A stretch of DNA of 64,000 nucleotides. Origin: Salimicrobium flavidum (GTDB taxonomy: Bacteria > Bacillota > Bacilli > Bacillales > Halobacillaceae). A program made the position numbers and the translations under genes. Positions 7,889-17,566 of the stretch are shown piece by piece (the first letter of the stretch is position 1; each line of letters opens with the position of its first letter). The notes under the pieces are model-generated. The model saw nothing but the letters and a program-made list of their open reading frames with translations, did not search any database and was not told the DNA's origin. The stretch is from the NCBI RefSeq assembly GCF_900156645.1, contig NZ_FTOC01000003.1:62001-126000 (forward strand), given 5' to 3'.

Positions 7889-9181
7889 ATGAAGGCGAAA
7901 CAGACGGTTTACGTTAATAAATTCACGGATGGTATCCTCGATCCGGCTAAAGAGATGGAGTACAAGGTCAGGGATGGCGGGCACATTGTCGCCAATACGA
8001 CTCCGGGTTGCTGGGGGCCGATGATCACACCTGCTTTGAAAGGAGGTCATGAAGTTACGAGGCCGGTTTACGTGGAAGGGGCAGAGGTGGGAGATGCCAT
8101 AGCTATACGTATCCAATCCATAGAAGTGACTTCCATCGGTACGGCGTCTGGAAACGATAAGCCGGTCGAAGGACGTTTTACCGGAGATCCTTTTGTGGAT
8201 GGAAAGTGCCCGAACTGTGGTACCGAAAATCCAGATACGTACATTGAAGGCATCGGCCAGCAGGCGATTCGATGTCAGGTTTGTGGAGAAGACGTGACAC
8301 CTTTCGTATTCACCAATGCTTACACGATTGCGTTTGAACGGAATAAAGAAGTGGGGCTGACTTTGAATAAGCAGGCTGCTCGAAAAGTAGCTGCTGACGC
8401 CAAGCATTATATGGGAACTCCGGAAGAATCGATTCAGAATCCGGTTGTCACATTCGCTCCTCATGACATTGTAGGTGCCATCGCGCGTTTGCGTCCATTT
8501 CTCGGACAACTCGGCACTACACCATCGCGGGCACTTCCTGATTCACATAATGCCGGGGATTTCGGTCAGTTTTTGATTGGTGCACCTCACTCTTATGGGG
8601 TGACGGAAGAGGAACTGGAAGAACGTACTGATGGTCATATGGATATTAACCGTGTAAGGGAAGGTGCCGTTTTGATCTGTCCTGTGAAAGTCGAAGGGGG
8701 AGGTGTATATCTCGGAGATATGCACGCGATGCAGGGGGACGGAGAAATCGCCGGACATACGACGGATGTTTCCGGCATCGTCAGTCTTCAGGTTGAAGTT
8801 TTGAAGGGGGTCAATGTAGAAGGACCGATTCTGTTTCCGGTGGAGGAAGATCTTCCTTATCTTGCTAAGCCTTTTTCAGAGAAAGAGAAGCGTAAGGCGA
8901 AAGCCCTCGGCAAAGAGTGGGGGATGGAAGAAATAGAGGATTCTCTGCCGATTTCTTTCATTGGTACAGGGGCGAACTTGAATGATGCGACGACAAATGG
9001 TATGGAAAGGGCTGCGAAAGCCTTTGAAATCGAAGTTCCTGAAGTGATGAACCGCTCTACCATCACCGGGTCTATCGAAATCGGGCGTCATCCTGGTGTG
9101 GTGACCGTAACGTTCCTCACTCCTAAGCACTATTTGGAAAAAATCAAAATGAAAGCCATCGCCTCCGAGCAATACGAATAA
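7889..9181 (+). CDS. Acetamidase/formamidase family protein, long form
   Basis: This 430-residue protein belongs to the acetamidase/formamidase (FmdA/AmdA) family, which hydrolyses formamide or short amides to the acid and ammonia. Recognisable parts: WGPMITPALKGGHEVTRPVY, PSRALPDSHNAGDFGQFLIG and GVYLGDMHAMQGDGEIAGHT. It contains two cysteine pairs (KCPNCGTENPDTY and IRCQVCGED, about residues 109-137) that look like a zinc ribbon, inserted before the catalytic part. The ATG at 7889 lies eight bases after AAAGGGG; an in-frame GTG at 7880 overlaps that site. A perfect palindrome lies just upstream. The true substrate is unknown. Confidence 0.85.
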   Translation: MKAKQTVYVNKFTDGILDPAKEMEYKVRDGGHIVANTTPGCWGPMITPALKGGHEVTRPVYVEGAEVGDAIAIRIQSIEVTSIGTASGNDKPVEGRFTGDPFVDGKCPNCGTENPDTYIEGIGQQAIRCQVCGEDVTPFVFTNAYTIAFERNKEVGLTLNKQAARKVAADAKHYMGTPEESIQNPVVTFAPHDIVGAIARLRPFLGQLGTTPSRALPDSHNAGDFGQFLIGAPHSYGVTEEELEERTDGHMDINRVREGAVLICPVKVEGGGVYLGDMHAMQGDGEIAGHTTDVSGIVSLQVEVLKGVNVEGPILFPVEEDLPYLAKPFSEKEKRKAKALGKEWGMEEIEDSLPISFIGTGANLNDATTNGMERAAKAFEIEVPEVMNRSTITGSIEIGRHPGVVTVTFLTPKHYLEKIKMKAIASEQYE

Positions 9182-9190
9182 AGGATGGAA

Positions 9191-9220
9191 CACCCGGGAT
9201 TTTTTCCGGGTGTTTTTCTT
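9191..9220 (+). terminator. Intrinsic terminator after the amidase gene
   Basis: CACCCGG pairs with CCGGGTG around an A/T-rich loop, followed by TTTTTCTT, nine bases after the stop codon. Confidence 0.85.
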
Positions 9221-9347
9221 CTGATTTCAGCTGATTATCCCTCCAATATTTTCAAATGAGAAATTGGTGAAAACCTAGTGAATAAAAATACGTATGTATG
9301 TATTATTAATCAATACCGAATCAAATTCGAATGGAGGGGTGAATGTT

Positions 9348-10084
9348 ATGGCTACAAATCAGTCAACGACCTTAAATGACCACAAACCACAGAAGTACAC
9401 AACGAAGTAATTATTGAAATTTCTTATCCCTTCCCTGATTGGAGTCCTGCTGTTTCTCGTGCCCATTTCAGTGAACGACACGGTTACGATCGGTCTCGGT
9501 GTGATGGCCGATGGCTTACAGGCAGCAATCGGGCCCATGGTCCCCGGGTTTATGACCGCCGTATTATGGATATCTGCCCTCGGTGGTGTAATTGTACGCC
9601 TCCTCCCAAATAGTGTGTACCAAAAAAGTATAGCTATCATGGCTATTTTTGATGTGGGAACGTTCTGGATCATTCTACGTTTCATCGGAGCTATTTTTGC
9701 GGTAATGACCCTTTGGAGCATCGGACCTGAAGTAGTCTGGTCCGACCTTACCGGAGTCGTCGTGCTTTATGATCTCGTTTCGGTTCTTATGGTATGGTTC
9801 CTGTTTGCGAGTCTTTTCATGCCGTTGCTGCTCGAATTCGGGCTGATGGACTTCATCGGAGCGATGGTGCGTAAAGTCATGAATCCGTTGTTTCAGCTGC
9901 CGGGACGTTCTTCCGTCGACGCGATGGCCTCCTGGATGGGGAGCGGAACTGTCGGTGTGCTACTGACCACCCAACAATATGAACAGGGGTATTACACGAA
10001 AAAGGAAGCATCAATCATTGCGACCAATTTCTCGATCGCTTCCATTGCTTTCAGCTTAGTGATAGCAAGATTTTTATCAATTTG
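9348..10084 (+). pseudogene. yjiH-like membrane protein, broken and truncated
   Basis: An ATG at 9348 behind GGAGGGGTGA opens MATNQSTTLNDHKPQKYTTK, then meets TAA at 9408-9410. The same frame continues as a YjiH-family protein: LKFLIPSLIGVLLFLVPISV, IGPEVVWSDLTG, LPGRSSVDAMASWMGSG and KKEASIIATNFSIASIAFSL. It stops at TGA 10083 after RFLSI, roughly half of the length expected for Bacillaceae homologues, whose second half is missing. The strong ribosome site before the dead start and the unbroken frame after the stop show a recent nonsense mutation plus a 3' deletion. Reinitiation at a TTG at 9414 cannot be excluded. Confidence 0.75.
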
Positions 10085-10285
10085 AGTTTGCAGGTCGGTC
10101 AGACAGCGGTAGCGGTTACCATGACCTCTCTCGCTCTCATCATCGGAGGTCCGGTTGGGCTCGGGACACTGGCGCCGATGATTATGCTCGGACCATGGAT
10201 CCAGTGGTTCTATACGAGATGCTATACGTTGTATTACCGTTACCATCCTCCTTTAGGTACGACAGTGGAAGAAGAAGTCATCTGA
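10082..10285 (+). pseudogene. C-terminal fragment of a YczE/YyaS-like membrane protein
   Basis: Directly after the yjiH break the reading shifts to another frame encoding VGQTAVAVTMTSLALIIGGP, VGLGTLAPMIMLGPWIQWFY and a charged tail ending TTVEEEVI. The GGPVGLGT...GPxxQ pattern recalls the last part of YczE/YyaS/YitT-type membrane proteins, not YjiH. There is no ribosome site or credible start. The arrangement suggests that one deletion removed the end of yjiH, any genes between, and the front of this gene. The family is assigned by eye. Confidence 0.5.
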
Positions 10286-10290
10286 ATGAA

Positions 10291-10333
10291 AAATCCTCAC
10301 CGGAGACATTAGTCACCTGGTGAGGATTTTTTT
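10291..10333. terminator. Two-way terminator
   Basis: AAATCCTCACC pairs with GGTGAGGATTT with T runs on the plus strand and an A-rich flank for the minus strand. It lies between the broken membrane genes (+) and the short amidase gene (-), which converge here. Confidence 0.85.
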
Positions 10334-10366
10334 AATCTAAACAATAGGCTTTAACAGAGTTTTGAT

Positions 10367-11266
10367 CTAAAACAGATTAATATCATAGGCATCCAGCACG
10401 TAGCGCGGTACGAAAAAACGGGCCGTTTTCAGAGGATCCACGACCTGACTCACTTCGACCTGGCCGGCCGCGCTCATGAGCATCGTAAGCTCGGAAAGGG
10501 AGAGGTCGACGTGCGGATGCAGGCGATCGATCATCATTTCCACAGCACTGTCCACTGCATCATCGAGCGACTTTTTAGATACGATTGTCGTTATTCCTTC
10601 TTCATCTTCAAGCATCGGATAAGGAAGGGACTCCGTTTTCAATACTTCCACCGTCAACTTCACTTCAGCCGGTATCTCTACGCCGGAGACACTGATTTCT
10701 CCGTCTCCCATCGCTGCGTGCAGATCGCCGAGAGACAGCAGTGCTCCTTTTTGAAAAACAGGGAAATAGAGTGTGGCACCCTTTGTGATACGCTTCGTGT
10801 CCATATTGCCCCCGTGTGAATCGGGGGTGCCGCAGTTCACTCCCTCCCCTTCCGGAGCTACGCCGATCACTCCGATCATCGGATTCAGAGGAAGGGCCAG
10901 CTTCTCATCAAAAACGACTTTCCCGTCCTGGAGCGGAAGTATTTTCACTTTGAAATCCTCCATGCGATGTCCCATTACACCAAGATCAGGACCTGTCAGC
11001 ATTACCCCTTGATCACCAAGGATGATGTCATCGATGTGCACTTTCAGGACATCTCCCGGTTCGGAATTCTCAACATAAATCGGACCGGTCGCTGGGTTGA
11101 TCCTGTTCCAGTCCATAGAATCCATTTTGTGGGTTTCCGACTGAATCTGATCTTCGAAGCAGTCGTATGTATCGACCTTGATCTGTTCCCCGGATGTGAT
11201 AGTGAGGGCTGGGGCGTGTGCCTTATCCATAGAATAGACGAAGTGGTCCTTTGCCAGATGTTGCAT
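10367..11266 (-). CDS. Acetamidase/formamidase family protein, short form
   Basis: This 299-residue protein is a second member of the FmdA/AmdA amidase family, shorter than the one at 7889. Family parts: WNRINPATGPIYVENSEPGD, GVNCGTPDSHGGNMDTKRIT and LLSLGDLHAAMGDGEISVSG. It lacks the cysteine-pair insertion of the longer homologue. I chose the ATG at 11266 behind AAGGGAG; an upstream ATG at 11302 falls inside what looks like a TATAAT promoter box. It is a single gene, divergent from the VanZ-like gene at 11329. The substrate is a small amide by family only. Confidence 0.85.
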   Translation of the reverse strand: MQHLAKDHFVYSMDKAHAPALTITSGEQIKVDTYDCFEDQIQSETHKMDSMDWNRINPATGPIYVENSEPGDVLKVHIDDIILGDQGVMLTGPDLGVMGHRMEDFKVKILPLQDGKVVFDEKLALPLNPMIGVIGVAPEGEGVNCGTPDSHGGNMDTKRITKGATLYFPVFQKGALLSLGDLHAAMGDGEISVSGVEIPAEVKLTVEVLKTESLPYPMLEDEEGITTIVSKKSLDDAVDSAVEMMIDRLHPHVDLSLSELTMLMSAAGQVEVSQVVDPLKTARFFVPRYVLDAYDINLF

Positions 11267-11328
11267 AGAATCATCGACTCCCTTCTCGTGATTAGGTATC
11301 ATTATACTAGGAAAGGGCGGGTTCGGTC

Positions 11329-11736
11329 ATGTCAAATGTTCAGAAAATTTCAGGAGTGCTTGCGGTCTTCTGGATGATGTTCATATTTTATTTGTCCCAT
11401 CAGCCAGGGGAGGCATCCAGTCAGTTGAGTTCTTTCGTATCGGCAGTATTTTCACTGCTTCCTCTCCCCGAGGAGCAGTTGCATTATCTTGTCAGAAAAG
11501 GAGCACATGTTTTTGCATCCTTTTTACTGGCTGTGTTGCTGTATATTTCTTCAGGTAGATGGTATGTCGCTTTCCTTCTATCTGTCATTTACGCTGCGAC
11601 TGATGAATTTCATCAGACGTTCATTTCAGGAAGGAGCGGACAGATCAGTGATGTCGGAATTGACAGTATCGGTGTTTTGCTAGGTCTTTTGTTTTTTCAA
11701 GCATTCATAAAAAAAAGAGTCCAAAAACTTTCCTGA
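11329..11736 (+). CDS. VanZ-like membrane protein
   Basis: This 135-residue protein has four membrane segments and the VanZ-family pattern: FYLSHQPGEASSQLSSF near the N terminus, LVRKGAHVFASFLLAVLLYI, and YAATDEFHQTFISGRSGQIS followed by DVGIDSIGVLLGLL. VanZ was named for low-level teicoplanin resistance, but most members have no known role. The start follows AAAGGGCGGG. A second VanZ-like gene follows 53 bases later on the same strand. Confidence 0.88.
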   Translation: MSNVQKISGVLAVFWMMFIFYLSHQPGEASSQLSSFVSAVFSLLPLPEEQLHYLVRKGAHVFASFLLAVLLYISSGRWYVAFLLSVIYAATDEFHQTFISGRSGQISDVGIDSIGVLLGLLFFQAFIKKRVQKLS

Positions 11737-11789
11737 AGCGATCCATAGTGGTATAAAGTAAGTAGAATTACCGGGAGGACGGTAAAAGT

Positions 11790-12197
11790 GTGAAAAAACT
11801 CATACTGTTAGGGTGGCTTTTACTAATATTTGTCGGTACGTGTACAGAGAACCTGGATGCATTTCTTTTTGAAGGGGAGGTCCGATTCGATTTCACATCA
11901 GTGCCGGATTGGACTGATATAGGGATGCTGGGCCCGGAGAGTCACATCAGAGTAAGAGATGTGGTCGGCCATTATTTTATGTTTTCCATACTTACGCTGC
12001 TGATCTATTTTGTCAGAAGGTCATTGGGGAGTACTCTTTTCATCGTTTCCGGGTTTGCTGTACTTACGGAGATCGCTCAGCGTTTTTTTGCTCGTGGAAC
12101 CGAATTGTATGATCTGATTGCGAATTTCATAGGTATATCAGTAACCTTATTGACGATATGGGTTATCGTACTCAGATTAAGAAGACCAAGCGAGTGA
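11790..12197 (+). CDS. Second VanZ-like membrane protein
   Basis: This 135-residue protein begins MKKLILLGWLLLIFVGTCTE and keeps the diverged VanZ layout: four hydrophobic segments, RVRDVVGHYFMFSILTLLIY in place of the usual KxxHxxxF part, and LTEIAQRFFARGTELYDLIA in place of the DExHQxF part. The start is GTG at 11790, 11 bases after GGGAGG. It probably shares a transcript with the gene at 11329 and ends before a stem-loop at 12220. It may be a diverged duplicate. Function unknown. Confidence 0.75.
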   Translation: MKKLILLGWLLLIFVGTCTENLDAFLFEGEVRFDFTSVPDWTDIGMLGPESHIRVRDVVGHYFMFSILTLLIYFVRRSLGSTLFIVSGFAVLTEIAQRFFARGTELYDLIANFIGISVTLLTIWVIVLRLRRPSE

Positions 12198-12219
12198 CAG
12201 AAAGATCCTTTCAATCATA

Positions 12220-12250
12220 AAACCCGCCCATTTTTAAATGGAGCAGGTTT
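12220..12250. terminator. Two-way terminator between VanZ-like gene and pbuX
   Basis: AAACCCGCCCATTT and AAATGGAGCAGGTTT form an imperfect stem with A/T flanks, between two converging genes. Confidence 0.65.
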
Positions 12251-12258
12251 GTCATGTT

Positions 12259-14150
<1,892 letters not shown>

Positions 14151-14165
14151 TTATGTAGGTGCTAT

Positions 14166-14204
14166 AAAAAAAACACGTCTGCTATGAAAAAAGCAGACGT
14201 GTTT
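14166..14204 (-). terminator. xpt: Riboswitch-controlled terminator before xpt
   Basis: On the minus strand AAAACACGTCTGC pairs perfectly with GCAGACGTGTTTT and is followed by a run of eight T. The 3' side of the aptamer (TTTTACGTGT) can pair with ACACGT in the first arm, which would be a short antiterminator. It lies about 110 bases after the aptamer, an unusually long gap. Confidence 0.85.
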
Positions 14205-14316
14205 TACAGAAAGAGAAGAGAAGAGACGAGACTTCCTTTCTTTATGAATGGAACTACTGGGGCTGAATAGCCATAGAAAAGGCAGGTAGCCACTTTGTTC
14301 CACACGTAAAAGCTTT

Positions 14317-14382
14317 TCCATAGTCGGTTCATTTACGGTGAACCGGTAGAGACTCGCAGGCCATATCCCCGCTATTATATGA
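14317..14382 (-). promoter_or_regulatory. xpt: Guanine riboswitch aptamer
   Basis: The minus strand shows the purine aptamer consensus: CATATAATAGCGGGGATATG, GGCCTGCGAGTCTCTACC, the loop pair GGTTCACCGTAAATGAACC, then GACTATGG. The C in GACTATG is the specificity base that pairs with guanine, whereas adenine aptamers have U. Guanine or hypoxanthine binding should favour the terminator at 14166-14204 and shut off xpt-pbuX. The aptamer begins about seven bases after the guaC stop codon, so its promoter must lie within guaC or it is read from the guaC transcript. Confidence 0.93.
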
Positions 14383-14388
14383 AAAAAT

Positions 14389-15369
14389 TCAGTTTTGATC
14401 TCCGTTGAAGATAGAGTTTTTTACAATGACGTAGTCGACATGTCTAAGGCCTTCGAGATTTTTCCCTCCGGCATAGGAAATGGCGGATTGTAGGTCCTGT
14501 TCCATTTCAGTGAGCGTGTCAGTTATGGTTCCTTTATGTTCGACGACGATTTTTTTGCCTTCTACATTTTTCCGTTCCCCTTTTTGGAACTCAGAAGCTG
14601 ATCCGAAGTATTCTTTATAAAGTGCCCCTTCTATTTCTTTCGTTTCTCCAGGGGATTCTTCATGTCCTGCAAACAGGGAACCGACCATTACCATAGTCGC
14701 ACCGAAACGGATCGATTTTGCTATATCTCCGTGAGTACGGATACCTCCATCTGCGATGACCGGTTTAGTGGCAGCTTTTGCACACCAGCGTACAGCTGCC
14801 AATTGCCAGCCGCCGGTGCCGAAACCGGTTTTCACTTTTGTTATACAGACCTTTCCGGGGCCAATACCGATTTTTGTAGCATCGGCTCCAGCGTTTTCGA
14901 GTTCGCGAACTGCTTCCGGGGTACCGACATTACCTGCAATGACGAACGTTTCAGGAATTTCGTTCTTTATAAAACGAATCACATCCAACACAGCATCCGA
15001 ATGACCGTGAGCAATATCAATAGTAATATAATCAGGAATCAATTCTTCTTGTTTGAGGGTTTTCAGAAATTCATACTCTTCCTGCTTCACCCCGACACTG
15101 ATGGAAGCAATCAGCTGTTTCTCCTTCATTTCACGGATAAAAGAAAAGCGTTTAGCAGGTTCGAATCGATGCATGATGTAAAAATAATTATTTTCGGCAA
15201 GCTTCTTGGCCAGTGTTTCATCGACGATCGTCTGCATATTTGCCGGGACCACCGGCAATTTGAACTTATGGTTTCCGAGTATCACGGAAGTGTCGCATTC
15301 CGAACGACTTTCCACGATACATTTGGAAGGAATCAATTGAATATCTTCATAATCAAATACATTTTCCAC
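14389..15369 (-). CDS. guaC: GMP reductase
   Basis: This 326-residue enzyme reduces GMP to IMP and ammonia with NADPH, linking guanine and adenine nucleotide pools. It begins [20 protein letters not shown], has [20 protein letters not shown], the catalytic loop [20 protein letters not shown] (the Cys is the active-site residue) and [20 protein letters not shown], all in the Gram-positive GuaC subtype. I chose the GTG at 15369 behind AGAGGTG, because the upstream GTG at 15378 overlaps that site and the resulting length equals typical GuaC. It lies upstream of the riboswitch and xpt-pbuX on the same strand with no terminator between. Confidence 0.95.
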   Translation of the reverse strand: MENVFDYEDIQLIPSKCIVESRSECDTSVILGNHKFKLPVVPANMQTIVDETLAKKLAENNYFYIMHRFEPAKRFSFIREMKEKQLIASISVGVKQEEYEFLKTLKQEELIPDYITIDIAHGHSDAVLDVIRFIKNEIPETFVIAGNVGTPEAVRELENAGADATKIGIGPGKVCITKVKTGFGTGGWQLAAVRWCAKAATKPVIADGGIRTHGDIAKSIRFGATMVMVGSLFAGHEESPGETKEIEGALYKEYFGSASEFQKGERKNVEGKKIVVEHKGTITDTLTEMEQDLQSAISYAGGKNLEGLRHVDYVIVKNSIFNGDQN

Positions 15370-15382
15370 TACTTTCACCTCT

Positions 15383-15424
15383 AAAAACGAATGATTTTAA
15401 TAATAGTATCGATATTATTCGTAC
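15383..15424 (-). promoter_or_regulatory. guaC: Inverted ACGAAT boxes before guaC, candidate PurR site
   Basis: ACGAAT and ATTCGT lie in inverted order with 24 bases between them, inside the guaC leader just after the promoter. The CGAA cores and the spacing are close to paired PurBoxes bound by Bacillus PurR (cores about 24-25 bases apart; here 26). The fit to the full PurBox is weak. Confidence 0.35.
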
Positions 15425-15431
15425 AATGAAT

Positions 15432-15460
15432 AATTTAAAGGATTTTTTGTTATTTGTCAA
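15432..15460 (-). promoter_or_regulatory. guaC: SigA-type promoter of guaC
   Basis: On the minus strand TTGACA, a 17-base spacer and TAAATT lie about 65 bases before the guaC start codon. Confidence 0.7.
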
Positions 15461-15742
15461 AGTGAAAAACGATTAATTCATCAATTAATTACAATGAACG
15501 TTCGTGTTTTAATCATAACAATTTAGTATTGCTACTCCATGCAGCATATTTCAGATTTTTTACCGGGAGAATTTTCCTCAAAAAACGACCCTCTTCAGAA
15601 AGAAGGGGTCGTTTAAAAAGTAGGGGGATTGTAATTTTTTCAGAAATCCCCTTGTAAGACCTTTGAGTCTTTGAATATTTATTTCCAGGGTAGCCAAAGG
15701 TTTAGTAATGAGCGCTATAAAGTCTCTATGAAGTGCAGTTGT
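15461..15742. other. Intergenic stretch without a gene
   Basis: This A/T-rich gap between the guaC promoter and the end of the metalloprotease gene holds only the terminator at 15582-15617. I see no open frame with a ribosome site. A short GAACGTTC palindrome near 15495 has no clear meaning. Confidence 0.5.
15582..15617 (-). terminator. Terminator of the two-protease operon
   Basis: AAACGACCC pairs with GGGTCGTTT around a 17-base inner part, and on the minus strand the stem runs into TTTTTT. It lies about 125 bases after the stop codon of the metalloprotease gene. Confidence 0.7.
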
Positions 15743-17488
15743 CTAGTCCGATGAACTGTCAGGTATATCGAGAAAGTTGTTTTCGATAAGTACCGGCAAG
15801 GACTGCAGCGATTCGGGTATGGCATAAATATAGTAGTCTTCTCTTCCCTCGTCCAACTTCAGTCTGATCTCTTCACTTGTAATAGCAGAATCGGTGATTT
15901 TAAAAGGCTTGTAATATCCTGCGTTGAGCATGAGAAACGAATGGTCTTTATTGTATCGGAAGACCCCTGCTTCAAATTCATGAGAAGAGGCCCAGTCGTA
16001 AGCTTCGTCTGTCAGTTGCCCCATAGTGACCCGTTTCAGAGTACTCGATTCCTGTCGGGACCAGATTCCATCTTTATCATAAAGAAATAGGATTTTTCCT
16101 TCCGGTGTCTGGAACGTATAGACACCTTCCTTTTCAAATGAGTATGATTGCCCGAATTCCACACTATCCTGATTACCATCAGGCGTTTCGACCTGGATGC
16201 TACCGAACAGATAGTCTCCGGAAAAGGTGACCTGATTGTCGCTTGTCACCTGTATATCACTGTAATGAGGTCTGCCGTTGATAAGAAGGGAAGGGACTTC
16301 GGGTTCAGCTTTCTTTTCGGTTTCCTGAAAGAAAGACTCGAGTTCTTTAATGGTCTCCTCGCTCGGCGTGCCGATTTTATTCAGATTAGCTATCACATCT
16401 TCGTATGGATAACGAACGACTTTGAAATCTTCAGCGAAACTTTCAGTGTAGGAGTTTTCATAAGTCTCGTCGAAGTCCGTGTAGTTCCGGATGGATGAGT
16501 AAGTATCCCTGGAAGGTTCGAAAAAGAAATCGAACATATGGCCGAGCTCATGATAAAAAGTCTTTGGTGCTTCTTCCTGAGTAGCCGACAGATAAATGGT
16601 ACTGTCCGACCGTTTAGCGAAACCGTTGATTCCTTCAAATGTGTAGGGAGTGCTGACTACAGTGATATTGTCCGTATATGATGTGGCGTAAGGATAGTCG
16701 ATCAACGCATTATAAAGTTCTTTGTCCGCTTCGAACATACCTTCGTTCGTATGATCAGCTGCCATCGTAGCGCGTTCTTCGTTGTAGGTTATGGAAGTTT
16801 CGGAATAATTGTACTGGTTGAAATATAAAAGGTTATACCTCGCTTCCATTCCACGCCTCAGGGCATCAAGTTTGGAGTGGACGGCAGACGTATAAAAGTG
16901 GAACCCATTAATATCAAGGTAGTGACTGTTCACTTCTTCAAGTTCTTTCTGTAAATCCTTCATTTCAATAAAAAGCTGTTGTTTTGAGATGTCCTGCTGC
17001 AGATAAGACTGATCCTCTTCTGTCCACTTCCAGTAAGAGGTATCATGAACAGATTCTATGTTCGTATTTTTTACATAGGGGGGAAGCGTTTTATCTGCAC
17101 TGAATGTTTTCTTCTGATTACCATAAGGTTGAACGGTGAATGTGCGGGATGCTTCTTTTACGAGCGTCTGTCCGTGCCTGTCCGTTAGTGCTTCCTCAAC
17201 CACGAGTGTATAGGTTCTACCTGAAGTATAACTTTCCTGGGGAGTGACTTTGACTCTATCCAAGTCCGGCAAGGAGAGAGAGACAGGATGGATAGCGCCA
17301 TCAGAATCTTCAATGTAGATATGATCGGAAGCTTTCTGTAGAAAACTGTCTTTGTCCGTGCCCATATTTTTGTTGAAATCAATGGACCAGCTCTTGTCCG
17401 GAGTGACGTTCCACGCGTCTTCCGCATGGGTGAACAAAGGATAGAACAGAAATAAGAATAGGAGAAAGCCTGTGATTTTTCGAGTCAT
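15743..17488 (-). CDS. Secreted metalloprotease, anthrax-lethal-factor type (M34-like)
   Basis: This 581-residue protein has a signal peptide (MTRKITGFLLFLFLFYPLFT, cleaved near HAEDA), an Ig-like domain (DKSWSIDFNKNM to EASRTFTV, about residues 30-120), a helical region, then a zinc-protease centre, KTFYHELGHMFDFFFEPSRD, with HELGH at 313-317. About 35 residues later comes YTESFAEDFKVV, giving a third ligand at Glu349 or Glu353. HExGHxxD followed by ExFAExF is the pattern of anthrax lethal factor and the Pro-Pro endopeptidases. A beta-rich C-terminal part follows. The ATG at 17488 follows AGAGGTGAC. It is second in an operon with a subtilisin-like protease. Substrate unknown. Confidence 0.75.
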   Translation of the reverse strand: MTRKITGFLLFLFLFYPLFTHAEDAWNVTPDKSWSIDFNKNMGTDKDSFLQKASDHIYIEDSDGAIHPVSLSLPDLDRVKVTPQESYTSGRTYTLVVEEALTDRHGQTLVKEASRTFTVQPYGNQKKTFSADKTLPPYVKNTNIESVHDTSYWKWTEEDQSYLQQDISKQQLFIEMKDLQKELEEVNSHYLDINGFHFYTSAVHSKLDALRRGMEARYNLLYFNQYNYSETSITYNEERATMAADHTNEGMFEADKELYNALIDYPYATSYTDNITVVSTPYTFEGINGFAKRSDSTIYLSATQEEAPKTFYHELGHMFDFFFEPSRDTYSSIRNYTDFDETYENSYTESFAEDFKVVRYPYEDVIANLNKIGTPSEETIKELESFFQETEKKAEPEVPSLLINGRPHYSDIQVTSDNQVTFSGDYLFGSIQVETPDGNQDSVEFGQSYSFEKEGVYTFQTPEGKILFLYDKDGIWSRQESSTLKRVTMGQLTDEAYDWASSHEFEAGVFRYNKDHSFLMLNAGYYKPFKITDSAITSEEIRLKLDEGREDYYIYAIPESLQSLPVLIENNFLDIPDSSSD

Positions 17489-17566
17489 CGAGTCACCTCT
17501 TTTTTTGTTGCGCAGCTTTACATAATCCATTGTAACAACCAGAAAAAGAAGCAGACGTCACGCATC

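Noticed and set aside
15383-15424. A second riboswitch before guaC
   Set aside because: The leader lacks the purine aptamer core; only the inverted ACGAAT boxes are visible.
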